DNA of 64,000 bases. Source: Rhynchopus sp. YZ270_cl-10. Lineage: Eukaryota; Euglenozoa; Diplonemea; Diplonemida; Diplonemidae. The notes under the pieces were generated by a model. That model was not told the DNA's origin. It did no database searches and was given only the letters and a program-made list of their open reading frames with translations. Location of the stretch: contig OZ037901.1 in assembly GCA_964035575.1 (NCBI GenBank), positions 1,240,001 through 1,304,000 of the forward strand, in the 5' to 3' direction. Below are positions 25,101 to 36,171 of this stretch, piece by piece (the first letter of the stretch is position 1; the number at the start of each line of letters is the position of its first letter). The position numbers were made by a program, and so were the translations under genes.

Positions 25101-27646
25101 CAACCGCCGCCAGCTCTGCAGCACCGATTACGGTAAGCCCGATAACAGCCATTCCCGACACACTAGCGCCTGCGATCTCAGCCTTGTCCACTACTGCACC
25201 GGAAACGAGCGGTCCGCCAACTTCAGCCACACAGGCGCCGTCTGCGACACGAGTGCCGAGGTTGCCACGCACGATGGCGCCGAAGCCAGTCCTGCTCACG
25301 TTCCAGCCGCCCACAGGCGCCGCTTCTGTGCAGGAGACGGCAGCACCGGGCACCCTTGTGCCAACGCAGACGTTCAGCCCAGCGACGGTCTCGCCAGACA
25401 CGACTGAACCGATTACGGTAAGCCCGGCAACAGCCACGCCCGACACTCTGATGCCTGCAACTTCAGCCACACAAGCTCCGTCTGCGACACGAGTGCCGAG
25501 GTTGCCACGCACGATGGCGCCGAAGCCAGTCCTGCTCACGTTCCAGCCGCCCACAGATGCCGCTTCCGTGCAGGAGACGGCAGCACCGGGCACGCTTACG
25601 TTCAGCCCAACGACGGTCTCGCCAGACACGACTGCACCAATTGCAGCAGGTGAAAGGACGTTTTCGCCTATTGTGCCGGCGACATTTGGACCAGATCGCG
25701 GCGCAGCAACACAAGGGCTGCTTGTGGAGTGTCCTGTGGGGGCAACGGCTTCTGACATGCGCAGTCATACTGTGACGGTGAATGTGTGGCACGGGTCTGG
25801 CGCTGTTGTGGACACAGAGGTGGCTGTGGCAAGCACTGCAGGGGAGGAGAAGTACCTGGGCATATGGGCGTCAAAGCAAGACGGCTTTGTGCAGTCGAGT
25901 GCACACCCGACGCAGGCTGGTGGGCAGCAGCTGCATATGGGGAATGCACACTACTCCGGCAGTGGGAGCGAGACGCTGGAGCTGCAGGTGACGGACAAGA
26001 ACAGCATGGAGACGGCGTCCTGCACAGTGTCCGTGTCTGCGGTGGCGGCAGCTGCTGTGCAGCAGTCTGCTGTGGCAGAGACGACACCTGCGCTTGGTGT
26101 GGTGAGTGTCAGCTCAGCAGCGTCGGGGTCCACACTAGGCCTGGTGGGCACGCCGCAGTGCGGTGTGAAGGCAGACCTGCCCTTTGGTGTGCACCCACTT
26201 CAGTTCGAGCTTGACGGAAGCCAGCACCTGGGAGCTGTGGCAGGGAACACAGTCATCATGGTGGTGCTTGCAGGGCTTGCGTACAGTGTGTCGTGGGTGG
26301 TGGGGACACAGACAAAGTCAGTCTTCCTGCAGCAGCTTCTTGCGTATCAGGGGTTCACAGCGTTCCCGTCTGTGTTCCTGTACTTCTTTGTCTTCCTGTA
26401 CCAAGGAACGGTGTACGCGTCACAGCACCTTGTCATCTACCCAAAGACACTTGCGCACTTCCTCGGGGGACTTGCAGGCGTGATTGCGTGCGTTGCTGTG
26501 CCTGTGTGGGTCGGGTGGAAGATACGGCGCTCTGTGGCGTGGCGAGCAACCTACACTCCAGAGTCTGCGGAGGGTCCTGGCGTGGTGCGACTGTTCCTCC
26601 TCGGCAAGGGCGAGTGGGTGCCGACGGAGCGCGATGACCGCTTCAACAGTCGCTTCATGTCGATGCTGAAGCCGTACGGGGAGGAGACGTGCTGGTTTGT
26701 GGTGTTTTTCTTCCTGCTGATGTTTGCGGTTGGTGCACTGACAGTGCCGGACACAACAGACTTCATTGAGTGCGGACACCTGCGCATGGGGATGGCAGTG
26801 CTGTTTGCTGTGATGGCGCTGTTTGTGGTGTGGCTGCGGCCGTACTGCCGTGTGCGCGACAACGCGCTGTACGTGGTGCTGTACTCTGTGGCTGCAGTGG
26901 CAATGGTGATGCAGGGCCTGGGCTACTACAATGAAGACCTCGACGACCCGAAGTTCACACTCGCAATGAACATTCTGACAGTTGCGTTGGCGTTGGTGAT
27001 TGTGAAGGCAGTAGCGGATCTGCTCTGCGATGTGTACGTTGTGTGGACAGCACGTCGCCGCCTTTTGCAGGAGGCGCTGTGGGCGAAGCAGGACGCGTCT
27101 CGTGTGCCTGCACGTGAGGTGGACGAGCAGGGCTACCTGTCTGTGTTTGGCGAGTTGTCTGTGTCAGACATGCAGACGAAGCAGCTGCCGCCACTCCCGT
27201 CTCCGCCACCAGGAGGCATGTTCACAGAGTTTGGTCTTCCATCCGAGACGAGCCCCCAGTACTTTGACGATGTGGGGGACGTGGAGTCGAACCCAAGCAG
27301 CCCTGTGCAGGATGTGCCACACTCGCACCACTCGCCACTGGGCGTGTCGAGTGGGCCGTTCCCCACAAAGTCCCTGCCAAGTGGGGATGTGGTGCAGGTC
27401 ACACCTGTGCGGCGTTCGGCAGGTGTCTCGCTCTTCAACGAACCTCCTGTGCAGTCGCCGATGGGGTTTCCGGAGTTTGAGGTACTCGCACCCCCGTCGC
27501 CTGCACAGGTGCCACCACCTTCGGACGCGAGCCTTAGTGGAGTGTCATTGAGTGACAGCAACGCCGTTGGAACGTCGACCTCTTCGAAGCCCTCGTGGGG
27601 AAAAGGAGCGCCACTGACGGAGGAGGACTACGTCTCGCATGTGTGA
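19190..27646 (+). CDS. Giant Pro/Thr/Ser stalk surface protein with seven membrane segments (paralog B)
   Basis: The product is 2818 residues. It has a signal peptide ([18 protein letters not shown]), the shared FRWWPD-type N-terminal domain (about 19-160), and two tandem Cys-rich modules (about 167-300 and 314-445). About 230 Ser-Pro-Pro-Thr-Pro units follow (about 447-1600), then a diversified Thr/Pro/Ser zone (about 1600-2190), the membrane-proximal domain, seven membrane segments (about 2350-2620) and a Ser/Pro-rich tail. It differs from paralog A in having a duplicated Cys module and a shorter stalk. Its last 613 codons encode an identical protein sequence. In two places a two-residue deletion gives TPPPTP in the stalk. 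Role unknown; probably a plasma-membrane surface protein. Confidence 0.85.
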   Translation: MLLAVALLLATFAVGADAKVFYWFKATKSWQKSRGKEGGKEDYTMKGWVKVDYGVKKDLGCVTCDSYYSCTKTGTWASSGTQSVSGDLKMRTYLDAWEDDNGSRCSFKTGFWVNDDDSRCRKECSINMKSYAMGTTHTHRCDGGNAWLEVQFRWWPDTTPAPQTPAPDLMCSAFSCPANWSPKAGNVACSTTHQLQADVCGGTSLKDDQTTGAVRCCSHNGADCISSSGGCFGNTLTYSQAMDACAKAGRRLCTLAELTKKCCGTGCSYDARHVWVSDEVPVSFCDKETCCDLKPTPASPTPSPPTPAPQTPAPDLMCSAFSCPANWSPKAGNVACSTTHQLQADVCGGTSLKDDQTTGAVRCCSHNGADCISIYSGRCFGNTLTYSQAMDACANAGRRLCTLAELTKKCCGTGCSYDARYVWVSDEVPVSFCDKETCCDLAPTPAPPTPSPPTPSPPTPSPPTPSPPTPSPPTPSPPTPSPPTPSPPTPSPPTPSPPTPSPPTPSPPTPSPPTPSPPTPSPPTPSPPTPSPPTPSPPTPSPPTPSPPTPSPPTPSPPTPSPPTPSPPTPSPPTPSPPTPSPPTPSPPTPSPPTPSPPTPSPPTPSPPTPSPPTPSPPTPSPPTPSPPTPSPPTPSPPTPSPPTPSPPTPSPPTPSPPTPSPPTPSPPTPSPPTPSPPTPSPPTPSPPTPSPPTPSPPTPSPPTPSPPTPSPPTPSPPTPSPPTPSPPTPSPPTPSPPTPSPPTPSPPTPSPPTPSPPTPSPPTPSPPTPSPPTPSPPTPSPPTPSPPTPSPPTPSPPTPSPPTPSPPTPSPPTPSPPTPSPPTPSPPTPSPPTPSPPTPSPPTPSPPTPSPPTPSPPTPSPPTPSPPTPSPPTPSPPTPSPPTPSPPTPSPPTPSPPTPSPPTPSPPTPSPPTPSPPTPSPPTPSPPTPSPPTPSPPTPSPPTPSPPTPSPPTPSPPTPSPPTPTPPTPSPPTPSPPTPSPPTPSPPTPSPPTPSPPTPCPPTPSPPTPSPPTPSPPTPSPPTPSPPTPSPPTPSPPTPTPPTPSPPTPSPPTRSPPTPSPPTPSPPTPSPPTPSPPTPSPPTPSPPTPSPPTPSPPTPSPPTPSPPTPSPPTPSPPTPSPPTPSPPTPSPPTPSPPTPSPPTPSPPTPSPPTPSPPTPSPPTPSPPTPSPPTPSPPTPSPPTPSPPTPSPPTPSPPTPSPPTPSPPTPSPPTPSPPTPSPPTPSPPTPSPPTPSPPTPSPPTPSPPTPSPPTPSAPTPSPPTPSPPTPSPPTPSPPTPSPPTPSPPTPPPTPSPPTPSPPTPSPPTPSPPTPSPPTPSPPTPSPPTPSPPTPSPPTPSPPTPSPPTPSPPTPSPPTPSPPTPSPPTPSPPTPSPPTPSAPTPSPPTPSPPTPSPPTPSPPTPSPPTPSPPTPPPTPSPPTPSPPTPSPPTPSPPTPSPPTPSPPTPSPPTPSPPTPSPPTPSPPTPSPPTPSPPTPSPPTPSPPTPSPPTPSPPTPSPPTPSPPTPSPPTPSPPTPSPPTPSPPTPSPPTPSPPTPSPPTPSPPTPSPPTPSPPTPSPPTPSPPTPSPPTPPPPTPSPTTPSPQTPSPPTPSPPTQSSPTFAPVTPSPPTSAPVTPSSSTPSPPTPSPVSVSPQTTFPPTASPMTTTPATSHSTPPPETLSPHTSFRMTFSPASTSPGTLLPFTLSPTSHPLTAVPQSASPPTVSPLTTSPLSMAQSTLTPKTSLPITEAPGTLIPLISTSPLTSLPSAPATGSPPTPAPGTLLPATPSPVSPLPPTAAPATTSSPTFAPVTPSPTAAPVTPSSSTPSPPTPSPASVSPQTISPPTTSRVTTTPATSHSTPPPETLSPHTSFPMTFSPASTSPGTLSPFTLSPTSHPLTAVPQSASPDTFTPGTAVPITSEPATVVPDTAAPQPVSKAPVTTLSPETESPETTAPDSVPDTLSPVVTSSTAPDTQVPSIPVAVNTFQPPTAASSAAPITVSPITAIPDTLAPAISALSTTAPETSGPPTSATQAPSATRVPRLPRTMAPKPVLLTFQPPTGAASVQETAAPGTLVPTQTFSPATVSPDTTEPITVSPATATPDTLMPATSATQAPSATRVPRLPRTMAPKPVLLTFQPPTDAASVQETAAPGTLTFSPTTVSPDTTAPIAAGERTFSPIVPATFGPDRGAATQGLLVECPVGATASDMRSHTVTVNVWHGSGAVVDTEVAVASTAGEEKYLGIWASKQDGFVQSSAHPTQAGGQQLHMGNAHYSGSGSETLELQVTDKNSMETASCTVSVSAVAAAAVQQSAVAETTPALGVVSVSSAASGSTLGLVGTPQCGVKADLPFGVHPLQFELDGSQHLGAVAGNTVIMVVLAGLAYSVSWVVGTQTKSVFLQQLLAYQGFTAFPSVFLYFFVFLYQGTVYASQHLVIYPKTLAHFLGGLAGVIACVAVPVWVGWKIRRSVAWRATYTPESAEGPGVVRLFLLGKGEWVPTERDDRFNSRFMSMLKPYGEETCWFVVFFFLLMFAVGALTVPDTTDFIECGHLRMGMAVLFAVMALFVVWLRPYCRVRDNALYVVLYSVAAVAMVMQGLGYYNEDLDDPKFTLAMNILTVALALVIVKAVADLLCDVYVVWTARRRLLQEALWAKQDASRVPAREVDEQGYLSVFGELSVSDMQTKQLPPLPSPPPGGMFTEFGLPSETSPQYFDDVGDVESNPSSPVQDVPHSHHSPLGVSSGPFPTKSLPSGDVVQVTPVRRSAGVSLFNEPPVQSPMGFPEFEVLAPPSPAQVPPPSDASLSGVSLSDSNAVGTSTSSKPSWGKGAPLTEEDYVSHV
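19668..20519 (+). repeat. Tandem duplication of the Cys-rich module (441-base offset)
   Basis: Two nearly identical modules follow one another, for example GATTTGATGT at 19691 and 20132. Each carries about 14 Cys, a [10 protein letters not shown] motif and a KKCCGTGC motif. Paralog A has one such module (about 1890-2270). The GRRLCT…GTGC…VW pattern recalls a lectin-like extracellular module seen in several protist proteins, but I cannot name the family with confidence. Confidence 0.85.
20526..23990 (+). repeat. 15-base coding minisatellite in paralog B, about 230 units
   Basis: This array has the same peptide unit as the first one but a different favoured set of codons (CCGACTCCAAGTCCA and CCTTCACCACCTACA dominate). 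Higher-order blocks recur, for example 23040-23240 against 23410-23600. The two arrays have therefore amplified independently while keeping the same peptide. Confidence 0.93.
23982..24855 (+). repeat. Direct duplication of about 315 bases in the mucin-like zone
   Basis: The block 23982-24297 recurs at 24543-24855 (offset 561, then 558 after loss of one codon). It encodes variants of [10 protein letters not shown]…[13 protein letters not shown] further 240-base-offset duplication (25220-25360 and 25460-25600) repeats the motif [18 protein letters not shown]. Confidence 0.85.
25808..27646 (+). repeat. Homogenised C-terminal tract, copy 2 (matches 9457-11295)
   Basis: This is the partner of 9457-11295: no gaps and two silent differences. 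The upstream edge is abrupt: the preceding 30 bases are only partly alike in the two genes. Past the stop codon several changes appear within 40 bases. Confidence 0.93.
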
Positions 27647-28380
27647 GCGTGAACCTTGGCGTGGGAGGCAAGACTTGTGTTTGCAAGGTGGGCTGTCGAC
27701 TTAGAACTCAAGGAGAGTCCCTCTTGCATCCAGTTTTGTGTTTTGTTTCTTTGAGAATTTCAAAGTATTGTCCACATTTTTTAACACTGTGTGCTGAGTT
27801 TTTTTTGTCCACTTTACAGGAGTTAACTACTCCACTAAATAAATTGAGCAAAAATATGGTGAACAGCCTCAGTCTTATAAAGTGTCGAAACAACGCTTTT
27901 CTTTTGACGCTTTGTGAGTTCCTCAAATGCACCAGGAAAAAATTCGGCTTTGCTAAGCACAGGCAGTGCCACGTAAAAGTATACATAAAATGTCGCGCAA
28001 AAAAATGGATTTTTTTGCCTGTGAAGCTCGGAACGCAAAAACGTCAATGGCGAGCTTAAGAATTTTTCCTGTTGTTCGAAGTGTATTTTTGACAGAAAGC
28101 AAATGTTTTGGTGTGTAGCAACATTGCCCATTCCATTACTCAAGTAGTTAGCATCAGTATCTTGTTGTTTTGTTATTTTAAGATGTGCATGCACGTGACT
28201 TATTCATCTTTCAACGTTTCTTTGTTTGTTTATTCATTCATTTCCCTGGGCTGTGCTCTTGAAGCATTACTACGGAGTGTGCCGTTTGCGCACATCCCTC
28301 TCTTGTTTCAAATGCCAGCACACCTGTTCACAGTTTCATATCTACCGACATGTTCTTTTTTTGAATCTGTGTGCGCGTCT

Positions 28381-28875
28381 TTGTTGAACAATTCCGACAG
28401 TCGCTCCCCCCCAACACCTTCAACACCGACACTCACCGACTGGAACACGTTCCCGCTACCCTGTAATGAAGTAGTGCTGAATGTGTTGCCAATCGAGCCT
28501 TCCACTAACTGCTGGGTGAACATGTGGTATGGCGCTAAGAAGGAATTGCGGTCGGATTCCGCTGCAACAGGCTTTATTTCCGCGCAAAGTAACACCTTCG
28601 ACTGTCCTGCACTGTGTCTTGCGGAGCGTGCGTAGCGGTGCTGATGGATGTGTCGGATGGACTTGTTGCCTACTCTCAGACCTGTCGATGTGGATGTACA
28701 GGCGCCAACGGTGCTTGAGGTATTCTGTGGACAACTATGCAGACCAACATCCGCTCCCCCAGGCACCAACACCTTCACCACCCAGCCGACTGGAACACAT
28801 AGACGACTACCCTGTAATGAAGTAGTGCTGAATGTGTGGCCCATTGTCGAGCCTTCCGCTAACTGCTCTTGAACC
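28381..28875. repeat. Local direct duplication of about 140 bases
   Basis: 28381-28530 and 28738-28875 share CGACTGGAACAC, CTACCCTGTAATGAAGTAG and GAGCCTTCC[AG]CTAACTGCT in the same order. The copies are diverged. A related GTAATGAAGTA block is also found at about 12008 after paralog A. Confidence 0.75.
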
Positions 28876-29041
28876 GTGGTACTGTGCCAGAAAGGGAAAG
28901 GGTTTGCTTTTTGTGTACAAACCACAGACGGTTAATAGCATTAGTGCTAGTTGTTTATTCTTGTGCTGCATCTGCAGGTTTCTTGTGAGTCTTTTGCATT
29001 CTGCATGATTTTCTTGCGATTTTTTTTTATTTTTGTTTTTT

Positions 29042-29750
29042 GCTCTCGGAGTCATGCATGCCCGGGAAACGCGAGGTCGATGCCCGATGTGGAAAATAAA
29101 AAAAAGTTCGTTGTGGGTGATACCGGAGAAAGAAAAGAAAAGTTGGCTTCTGACACGTGGACGGGACGCAAGCTCCTTCTTTTTAAGACCCGGGGCCATC
29201 ATATGACGAACGGCTCACAAGGGATATGGTGAAAACCAAAAAGTAGGTTACCGTGCACCTTCGCCTACCTTTCGAGTGGAACCTAAGTTACCTTGCAAAT
29301 CAATTTTTGAATGTTGCGTAACGTGGCTTCGCCAGAATCTTTTATTTTGTCATGCAAAATGGACAGCAATAATATTTTGAGGCGCCGTGGCAGGCTTGGT
29401 CTCATGTGCCGGATGACCGTCTTTCAAGACCGGAAGGGTGAAATCTGCCGCTCCCAGCGCAGCTTCAGGCTTTTTCTGTGACGAGCTACTGGGTATGGGC
29501 ATTCGAAGCGGTCCTCTGAGAAAGGGAAATGCAGATACGGTGCAAACCCGTAAGCTTCACTCTTTTGCTTTTCAGCATTTTTTGGCCCAAAATTTAAATT
29601 TAGACATCGATATTTTGTCCATTTTTCTCGGGGTCATCCCCGAGTTGGGTTACCCCGTGTAAAGGTTTCCTTGGCTTTTTTGCGATGCCCGACCTAAAAT
29701 TTGACTAAACAATCGCGATCCCCGGGCATGCATGCTCGCACCTGAGAGAA
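29042..29750. mobile_element. Possible small element with imperfect inverted ends
   Basis: GCATGCCCGGG near 29055-29065 and CCCGGGCATGC near 29721-29733 lie in inverted orientation. CTCTC-type sequence lies on the outer side of each, and CGATGCCCGA lies inside both ends. No open frame of note lies between. The inverted repeat is short and imperfect, so chance remains possible. Confidence 0.3.
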
Positions 29751-30763
29751 CTGCATTTCGCGCACTCCCTGCCCTGCAGTTTCTGTCACTTCATTTCTTA
29801 GCATCCCCGCTCCCCATTGTACGTTATTGAGGTCAAGGCAAATGCCGTATTGAGCTTATCCCTTGATGTTTCTGGTCTTGTATCTGGTTGGGCATTGGTG
29901 ACACACTGCACGTAGCTGTGTTGATGTGGTCACCAAAAAGGCTTCAACGCAGACGACTTTTGCAGCGTTTGGATATGTGCCAGTGACGTGCAACCCTTTA
30001 CCTTATTCTTGCTTTTTATTCGACACTTCTGCTCTCGCAGGTGTCAAAATTTGTTGCTCCTTCTGCTTTGAGCATCGTGTGAGATCATCCGATCCAGACG
30101 CAGCCACCTGCCCTGAAAATTATGTACCTGAGAGGCGTGTCCGCAGTTGCACTCATTATTCGATTTGTTTCGAAAACTTGAAAGATGGATGTGTGTGTGT
30201 GTCTGTCAGACGCATTCATCTTGCAAGGGTTCTTTTCTTTCTGTTTCAACTTTGCACAATTCTTTGCCTTGGGAGTGTAGTTGGCAAGGGCGACTTTGAT
30301 TATTGTGTTAAATGAGTACAGACTCCCCTGTCTCAGTATCCATGGTTTGTTTTCATTATTTTTTCTTGTGACGCACGTTTTGATGCCCGTCCCTTCTTCC
30401 TGCCATGTGGTAGGACGGAACCTCGTGACAGAGGGACGTGGAGTTCCATCAAAATATACAAGCGGAATAACTTCTTTTTTTGTGGTTTGTGTTTATCCCC
30501 CTCTCTCCGCGCTGCTGCAACGGTGGGTCACACTACACGTTAGCACAAGCCCTACGGTGTGAGGCAGGTGACAAAACAACAGCAAATAGCCAACATTATT
30601 CTCAATTCCTCTCTCAACCACCCTGTCGTAAGACAGCTCAACAAGAAAGAGAAAAAAAAATTTAAAAACAACAACTTTGTCTTTCTTTGCCACCCCCCGA
30701 AAGACTGCCCTAAACATTGCCCTTAAGGGGTGTCGGGATATTGTCACACTACCATTATCACCC

Positions 30764-30793
30764 ACACAGGAACTTTTCATTTTGCCAATAACT
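30764..30793 (+). promoter_or_regulatory. Conserved 5' leader, copy 2
   Basis: This is the same 30-base block as at 19160-19189, again ending at the ATG, with the acceptor-like CACAG at 30765-30769. It supports the start at 30794 instead of an upstream in-frame codon. Confidence 0.7.
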
Positions 30794-32371
30794 ATGTTGC
30801 GTCTCGCCCAAGTTGCGTTGCTGCTTGCAACGTTTGCAGTGGGAGCTGATGCCAAGGTGTTCTACTGGTTCAAGGCGACGAAGTCCTGGCAGAAGAGCCG
30901 TGGCAAGGAGCTCGGGAAGGAGGACTACACCATGAAGGGGTGGGTGAAGGTGGACACTGGAGTGTCAAAGGACCTTGGCTGTCTGACGTGCACCTCGCAC
31001 GATCACTGCACAAAGACAGGAACATGGGCTTCATCTGGAACACAGAGCACGTCTGGTGCTCTGCAGCTGAGAACGCACATGGATGCGTGGGAGGACGACA
31101 ACGGTGGGAGGTGCTCCTTCAAAACAGGATTCTGGATCAACGACGACGACAGCCGTGTGCGCAAGGAGTGCAGTATCAACATGAAGTCCCACGCAATGGG
31201 AACAACGCACACACACAGGTGCGACGGTGGCAACGCCTGGCTTGAGGTGCAGTTCCGTTGGTGGCCAGACACCACATCTGCACCGGACACACTTGCACCC
31301 GCGACACCTGCACCCCCCACAAGCGCACCCCCGACGCCCGCTCCCCCGACAAGTGCACCACCGACGTCTGCACCCCCGACTTCCGCACCACCCACTTCCG
31401 CACCGCCAACACCTGCCCCGACTCCAGTGTGCACAGACGGAACAGGATGGACGGACAGCCACGGCCACATGTGTGCGTTCTACATCCTGAGTGCGGTGCG
31501 CGACGCTCTGTACAACGAGACTCTTGGAGGCATCTTCTCCACCTGGACTGGCGACGACCCGTGCGTGTGGGGTGGTGTTGAGTGCTACGACGGAGAGTTT
31601 GTGTTCCGCCTGAACCTTGCAAATGCGGAAACTCTGGCAGCAGTTGTTCCGGACCTGTCCCGCCTGACGCGCATGGTTGAGTTGAACGTGCGTGGCACCC
31701 AGATCACTGGCTTTGCTGCACTCCCCGCATCTCTGCTGGACCTTGACTTCTCGTTCACACAGATCAACGGCCCGATGCCTGCCGCTGCCACCACTGCAAA
31801 GAGGGCCGTGGCTGCACGCAGTGCTGGGCTTACAGGTGAGCTCCCAGACTTCCTGGACGGCATGCGCGAGATCGACGTGAGCTTCAACAGCATGGAAGGC
31901 CCGTTCCCTTCCCTGCCTGCCGACCTGATCAACTTCATTGCACAGAGCAACAAGTTTACTGGCCCACTCCCTGAGTGCGAGAGCTGCATGCGTGTTATTG
32001 TGAACACCAACGAGCTGACAGGATCTCTGCGTGCCTACCCGAACCTGTGGACGGGACACTTCCAGTACAACTTCCTGAGCGGTGGACTGGACCTGACGCT
32101 CATGCCCACAGCCACGTACATCGACGTGACACGCAACATGCTTACCGGCACTCTGACGAACCTTCAGGATGCAGGGCTGAAGATCCAGACACTGAAGCTC
32201 GGACACAACGAGTTTTCGGGCAGTTTCCCGTTTGCACCTGTGTCGCCTGGACGCGTGCTCCTGCTGCTTGAGGTGAACTACAACCAGCTGACGGGTGCCG
32301 AGCCCTCTGTAGACGAAGCGGATCTGGTTGCAGCTTCAGTGGTGCACGACCACAACAGCTTTGGTATGTGA
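30794..32371 (+). CDS. Secreted leucine-rich-repeat protein sharing the giant proteins' N-terminal domain
   Basis: The product is 525 residues. It has a signal peptide ([20 protein letters not shown]), then the N-terminal domain ending in FRWWPDT (about 21-158), very close to paralog B. A short Thr/Pro/Ala stalk (about 160-213) follows. From about residue 214 there is an LRR cap with WTGDDPCVWGGVEC, as in plant-type and kinetoplastid surface-antigen LRR proteins, and then LRR-like strands (LVELNVRGTQI-type, LLDLDFSFTQINGPMP, REIDVSFNSMEGPFP, TLKLGHNEFSGSFP). I see no membrane segment or GPI-type tail. The stop overlaps GGTATGTGA, which reads as a good 5' splice site, so an unseen downstream exon is possible. 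Otherwise the protein is secreted. The function may be ligand or host/prey binding (inference). Confidence 0.82.
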   Translation: MLRLAQVALLLATFAVGADAKVFYWFKATKSWQKSRGKELGKEDYTMKGWVKVDTGVSKDLGCLTCTSHDHCTKTGTWASSGTQSTSGALQLRTHMDAWEDDNGGRCSFKTGFWINDDDSRVRKECSINMKSHAMGTTHTHRCDGGNAWLEVQFRWWPDTTSAPDTLAPATPAPPTSAPPTPAPPTSAPPTSAPPTSAPPTSAPPTPAPTPVCTDGTGWTDSHGHMCAFYILSAVRDALYNETLGGIFSTWTGDDPCVWGGVECYDGEFVFRLNLANAETLAAVVPDLSRLTRMVELNVRGTQITGFAALPASLLDLDFSFTQINGPMPAAATTAKRAVAARSAGLTGELPDFLDGMREIDVSFNSMEGPFPSLPADLINFIAQSNKFTGPLPECESCMRVIVNTNELTGSLRAYPNLWTGHFQYNFLSGGLDLTLMPTATYIDVTRNMLTGTLTNLQDAGLKIQTLKLGHNEFSGSFPFAPVSPGRVLLLLEVNYNQLTGAEPSVDEADLVAASVVHDHNSFGM

Positions 32372-33595
32372 ACTAGCATCTTTACTTCAACACATCTCCA
32401 CCCGACCTCCACCTCACAGATCAGCTTTGATCGACTACCGTTTTTATGCTGTCTGAATATTGTTTCCCTTTCACCCTTCCCTGACCCTCATTCATCTCTG
32501 TAGCACTGCGCAGGGTCCAGTGTTTTTGTAAGTGGCCTGGCAGCCGGGTGCGCCTGTTTATTCAACCCAGCGTATCAGGTGCCCCAGGTTGTTGTCCAAG
32601 GTTGCTATGACGCTTTTGTGCTGTAGTTCTGACCCCTTTAATGGGGCTCTCAGAAGGACGGTGCACGGTGTCAAGACAAGAGGAGATCGCTTATGTTTTG
32701 TTTTGCCCTGATGGTGGACAGAATTGCGCTTTAATGCGTTCCATCCGCTCCAGTGCCATTGTGGCATTTGAGTGTCCCCACTGCCTGGTGCCCTTCCTTC
32801 CCCTCCCTTCCCCTGTGTTTCTAGCGAATGTATTGCCCCCCATTTTTTCAAGTTGCAGACAAAGTTGATGACATTGTTTGCTTTTGATATTGCGCCACTC
32901 ATCCTTTAGCTTTTATCTGACACTTGCGCACCCCGCAGGTATCAAATTTTTGTTTCTGTTTTTCTCTTATTCGTTCCGCTTTGAGCAGCATGTGAACGTC
33001 TCATCCAAAAATCACAGTCTGGAACAATGCCATGCAAGTTCTCTGCAATGTCTGTGACTGTGGATAGGACATCGTCACAGTTTCTCTGAACACCCGTTCT
33101 CTTTTCACAATTTTTTCAAAACCGACGCAAAGGTTAATTTGGAGTGCCAAACTGAGCTCTGTCGTCTCTCACGCTTCAGTAACATATTTCGAAACATTCA
33201 TGTAAACTTATCCTTGTTGTACATCTGTTCTCTTACGCACGATGCGGTAGACAGGCAAGTAACACTGCCACCTACCAAGCTGCGTTGGAACAACTCTTCA
33301 TAACAACGCACAGCGACGACACAGTCGCTGTGCGTTGACTCTGTTAAGAGGCAGATACGTTGTTCATGAAATACAGCTCTTTTGTTACTGGTCTTCCCCA
33401 AATCCCCCAGATTTTCTCTCTTCAAGAAATGAACCATCATGAAAAAGAAATACCCTTTCTCTTTGTAATCGTTTGATTGTCTCTTCGAATCAATAACCTT
33501 TTTTACTTTACGATGGGCCTTCCCAGACGATGTTCCACCACACCACATGTCCCCAGCACTCTTCCCTTTTGTAGGAGTACACGTTCTTCGGAACA
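32372..33595. other. Intergenic region with no supported gene
   Basis: No convincing coding region is present. Open frames on both strands are short and lack domains. I looked for a terminal exon with a membrane anchor for the preceding LRR gene and did not find one. Confidence 0.5.
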
Positions 33596-36171
33596 ATGGC
33601 GACATGCGGCATCCAGTCGCTGACAGTGCTGCTGTGTGTGGTGCTGATTCTGTCGACAGGTGCGATTATCGGTGGCTTCACTCTGTCAACATGGGACGAC
33701 CTTCTGGAGAAGGCACGTGACACAGGTGACGAGGGCTTCGGGATGTGTCTCGACAGTGGTGTGGCGGACATCGAAACGGTCTCGGCACGCTACCTGCGCT
33801 CCGTCCTTGGCAACGTGGACACAGCGGTGAAGGAGTACCTGAAGGTGCCTGAGCAGCTGATGATGTCTGTTGTCAACCTGGCGAAGGCACACCACCCAAA
33901 CGTCAGCACGAGCCCCGCCTTTATGACGAGTATTATGCGTCCTGCACTTATCTCCTCTTTCAAGGCTGGTTTTGAAGCTGGGGTTTTCACCATCGGCTAC
34001 GAAGCGTACCCGTGGAGTGCTGCACATCCTGTTCTGTGGAAAAGGTGGGAAGGGTACGCAGGGTGGGGCTCGCGGTGCCTGATCGGTTTGTCAGGGCTTG
34101 CGGCGAACGGCACGATGTTTATCTATAAATTTGAAATGGCAGACCCGGTGACGAAGCAGCCAGGGCAATCGGACATGGTCATCTTTACCGAAGTGACCGA
34201 CGTGGGAGCCTTGAAGTACCCCTCAGAACCGTGCAATCCATGCGCAGACCGCAGCAAAGGCGAGGTACCAGGAGTATGCCTCTGGCCTGTAGCTATGATC
34301 GAACCCCCAGGTTCTAATAACTATATCGCCCGCGGCAAGGAGCTCCACAACTTGGGTGCCGACGATCCACCCATAAACCCTGCAGAGACGTTTATCTACT
34401 CGCCCGCGCTGGTCCAATGGGGGTCCATGTCATGGGAGATCAGCTACACCTTCGCCCACCCAGATATGTACACGATGTACCCCAAGCAGGGCAAGCGTGT
34501 GGGTGCGGTCGCGTCCACAGTGACTAGTCAGGGGGTAACTGACGTGGTGCGTGCGCAGCTGCTCCCGACCGGCACGTCGCTGTACTTGGTGGAGGAAGGC
34601 CATGCATCTGGATCAGTGGGGACACTTGTCGCGTACAACAGAGGACGGGAGCTGAGGACGGTACGAGAAATGAGCGTGATTGGCGTCGTGACAGAACATG
34701 TTTACAGCATGAACATAACGAACCACTCGATGGAAGACGCGACGTTGCACATCCCCTCAGTGATTGCAGAGCACGGGCGGTTTGTGTTCACACATACAAA
34801 GACCTTGTGGAGATGACAAAGACATCGTTTCTGAAGTGGTCTGACTCGAACGGCACGGAGTTCTGGACAATCACGTCGACAATTGAACGCGGAACGATCT
34901 TTTGGTATTCAACCCTTCTTGTGCCGAGGGCGTCTGTGATGGATACGATTGATGAGTCGACGAATGCAATCCGTGCGAAGGTGGCAGCAGATCTGTCCTC
35001 TGCAGACGCACAGAAGGAGGATGCGGTGATTGTGATGGCGATTGTAACGGCCGTTGCGGTCATGGGACTTCTCACCATTGCTGTTGTGTTCACGCGCTAC
35101 ATCACGTCACCTCTGCTGAAGCTTGGGAGTGAGATGGCGAGTGTGGCTGTGATGGACCTGGAGGCTGTGGACACAGGCCGTTCAGTGTCGCAGCTGAGTG
35201 AAGTGGGGATGATGCAGCGCAGCTTTGTTACCATGGTGGCGAACCTGGTGGAGTACCGGAACTACATGCCGCAGAGTGTGCTTGTCAACGACAGTGAGAA
35301 AGAGGAAGTGTCAGATACGGATTCTACACACGGTACGAAGTCACAGCAGTCAGGAATGTCCGGCGGTTCAGTTGATGCGATGCAGAACCAGAAGGCACTG
35401 CTGCGTGTGGAAGGGATGAAGAAGAAGAAGGTGTCGCTGGCACACATGAACGTCGTGTCGTGGCACGCCTTCTGCAAGAAGCACAAGGACGCAGAGATGC
35501 TCTCCGCACACGCGGGTGTGATGGAGAGGATCCTGACAGCAGTGCAGCACAACAAGGGTGTGTGCGACACGTTTGCTGGCGACAAGATACTTGCCACCTT
35601 CAACGCCTTTATTCCAAAGCCGTCGCATGGTGTTGCTTGTGTGAAGGCTGCACACGAAGTAGCAACAGCGCTTGGTGACTTGCACAAGATCTCGTATGGG
35701 TGCACGACAGGCGAGGCACGTATTGGGAACATGGGCTGCAACGGGATGAAAAAGGTGTCGATTCTTTCGGAGTCCATGTCGTGGGTGGTTGTGCTTGAGC
35801 GTTGGAACAAGAAGGAGAACCTGCCTGGTGTGGTCGACCGCAATGTGTCGCGTGATACGGAGGGACAGGTGGTGCTGCGTTGTGAAGGTGCTGTGTTGTT
35901 TAAGAAGCTGAGTGAGAGCATGCAGACTGTGTTTTCCGTACGTGGTCTGTGCAGCGGCGAAAACGAGGAGTGGATGTACCAACTGGAGTCTGCCTCAAAG
36001 AACCCGCACACACTGTGGAACGAGGTCTTCGAGCACATCATCAAACAAGACTTTGAGAAGGCGTCTTCTCTGCTGGACAGCGTCGCTCAGGACCAACGCA
36101 CACCTTACGAAGAGCTTGTGGGCTATGTGAGGCAGAAGGCTTATGCACCGTTTGTTGTGGTAATGCACTGA
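33596..36171 (+). pseudogene. Receptor-type class III cyclase-like protein, one frameshift
   Basis: The ATG at 33596 begins a membrane segment (about residues 6-30). An ectodomain of about 390 residues of sensor (CACHE-like) layout follows, then a second membrane segment (about 35020-35105), a short linker with LVEYRNYMPQSVL, and a C-terminal class III cyclase-like domain (about 35395-35870). The frame changes near 34800: the first frame ends at 34816 and the second carries on in register with the domain order. One base would explain it, so a sequencing error or a young pseudogene are both possible. The catalytic region keeps FAGDKILATF (second metal Asp). It has MNVVSW where DIVGF is usual, and lacks the usual Asn/Arg of the last motif, so cyclase activity is doubtful. 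It is paralogous to 44239-46611. The hexamer AATAAA occurs at 36418. Confidence 0.78.

Larger units (their letters stand above)
27647..30763. other. Intergenic region, 3' flank of paralog B, no supported gene
   Basis: Parts are homologous to the 3' flank of paralog A. About 290 bases (roughly 27775-28062) are present here but absent from the A flank, an insertion or deletion of unknown nature. The region also holds a local duplication (28381-28875) and a possible inverted-repeat element (29042-29750). Open frames such as 29926-30315 have no recognisable domains. Confidence 0.55.
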
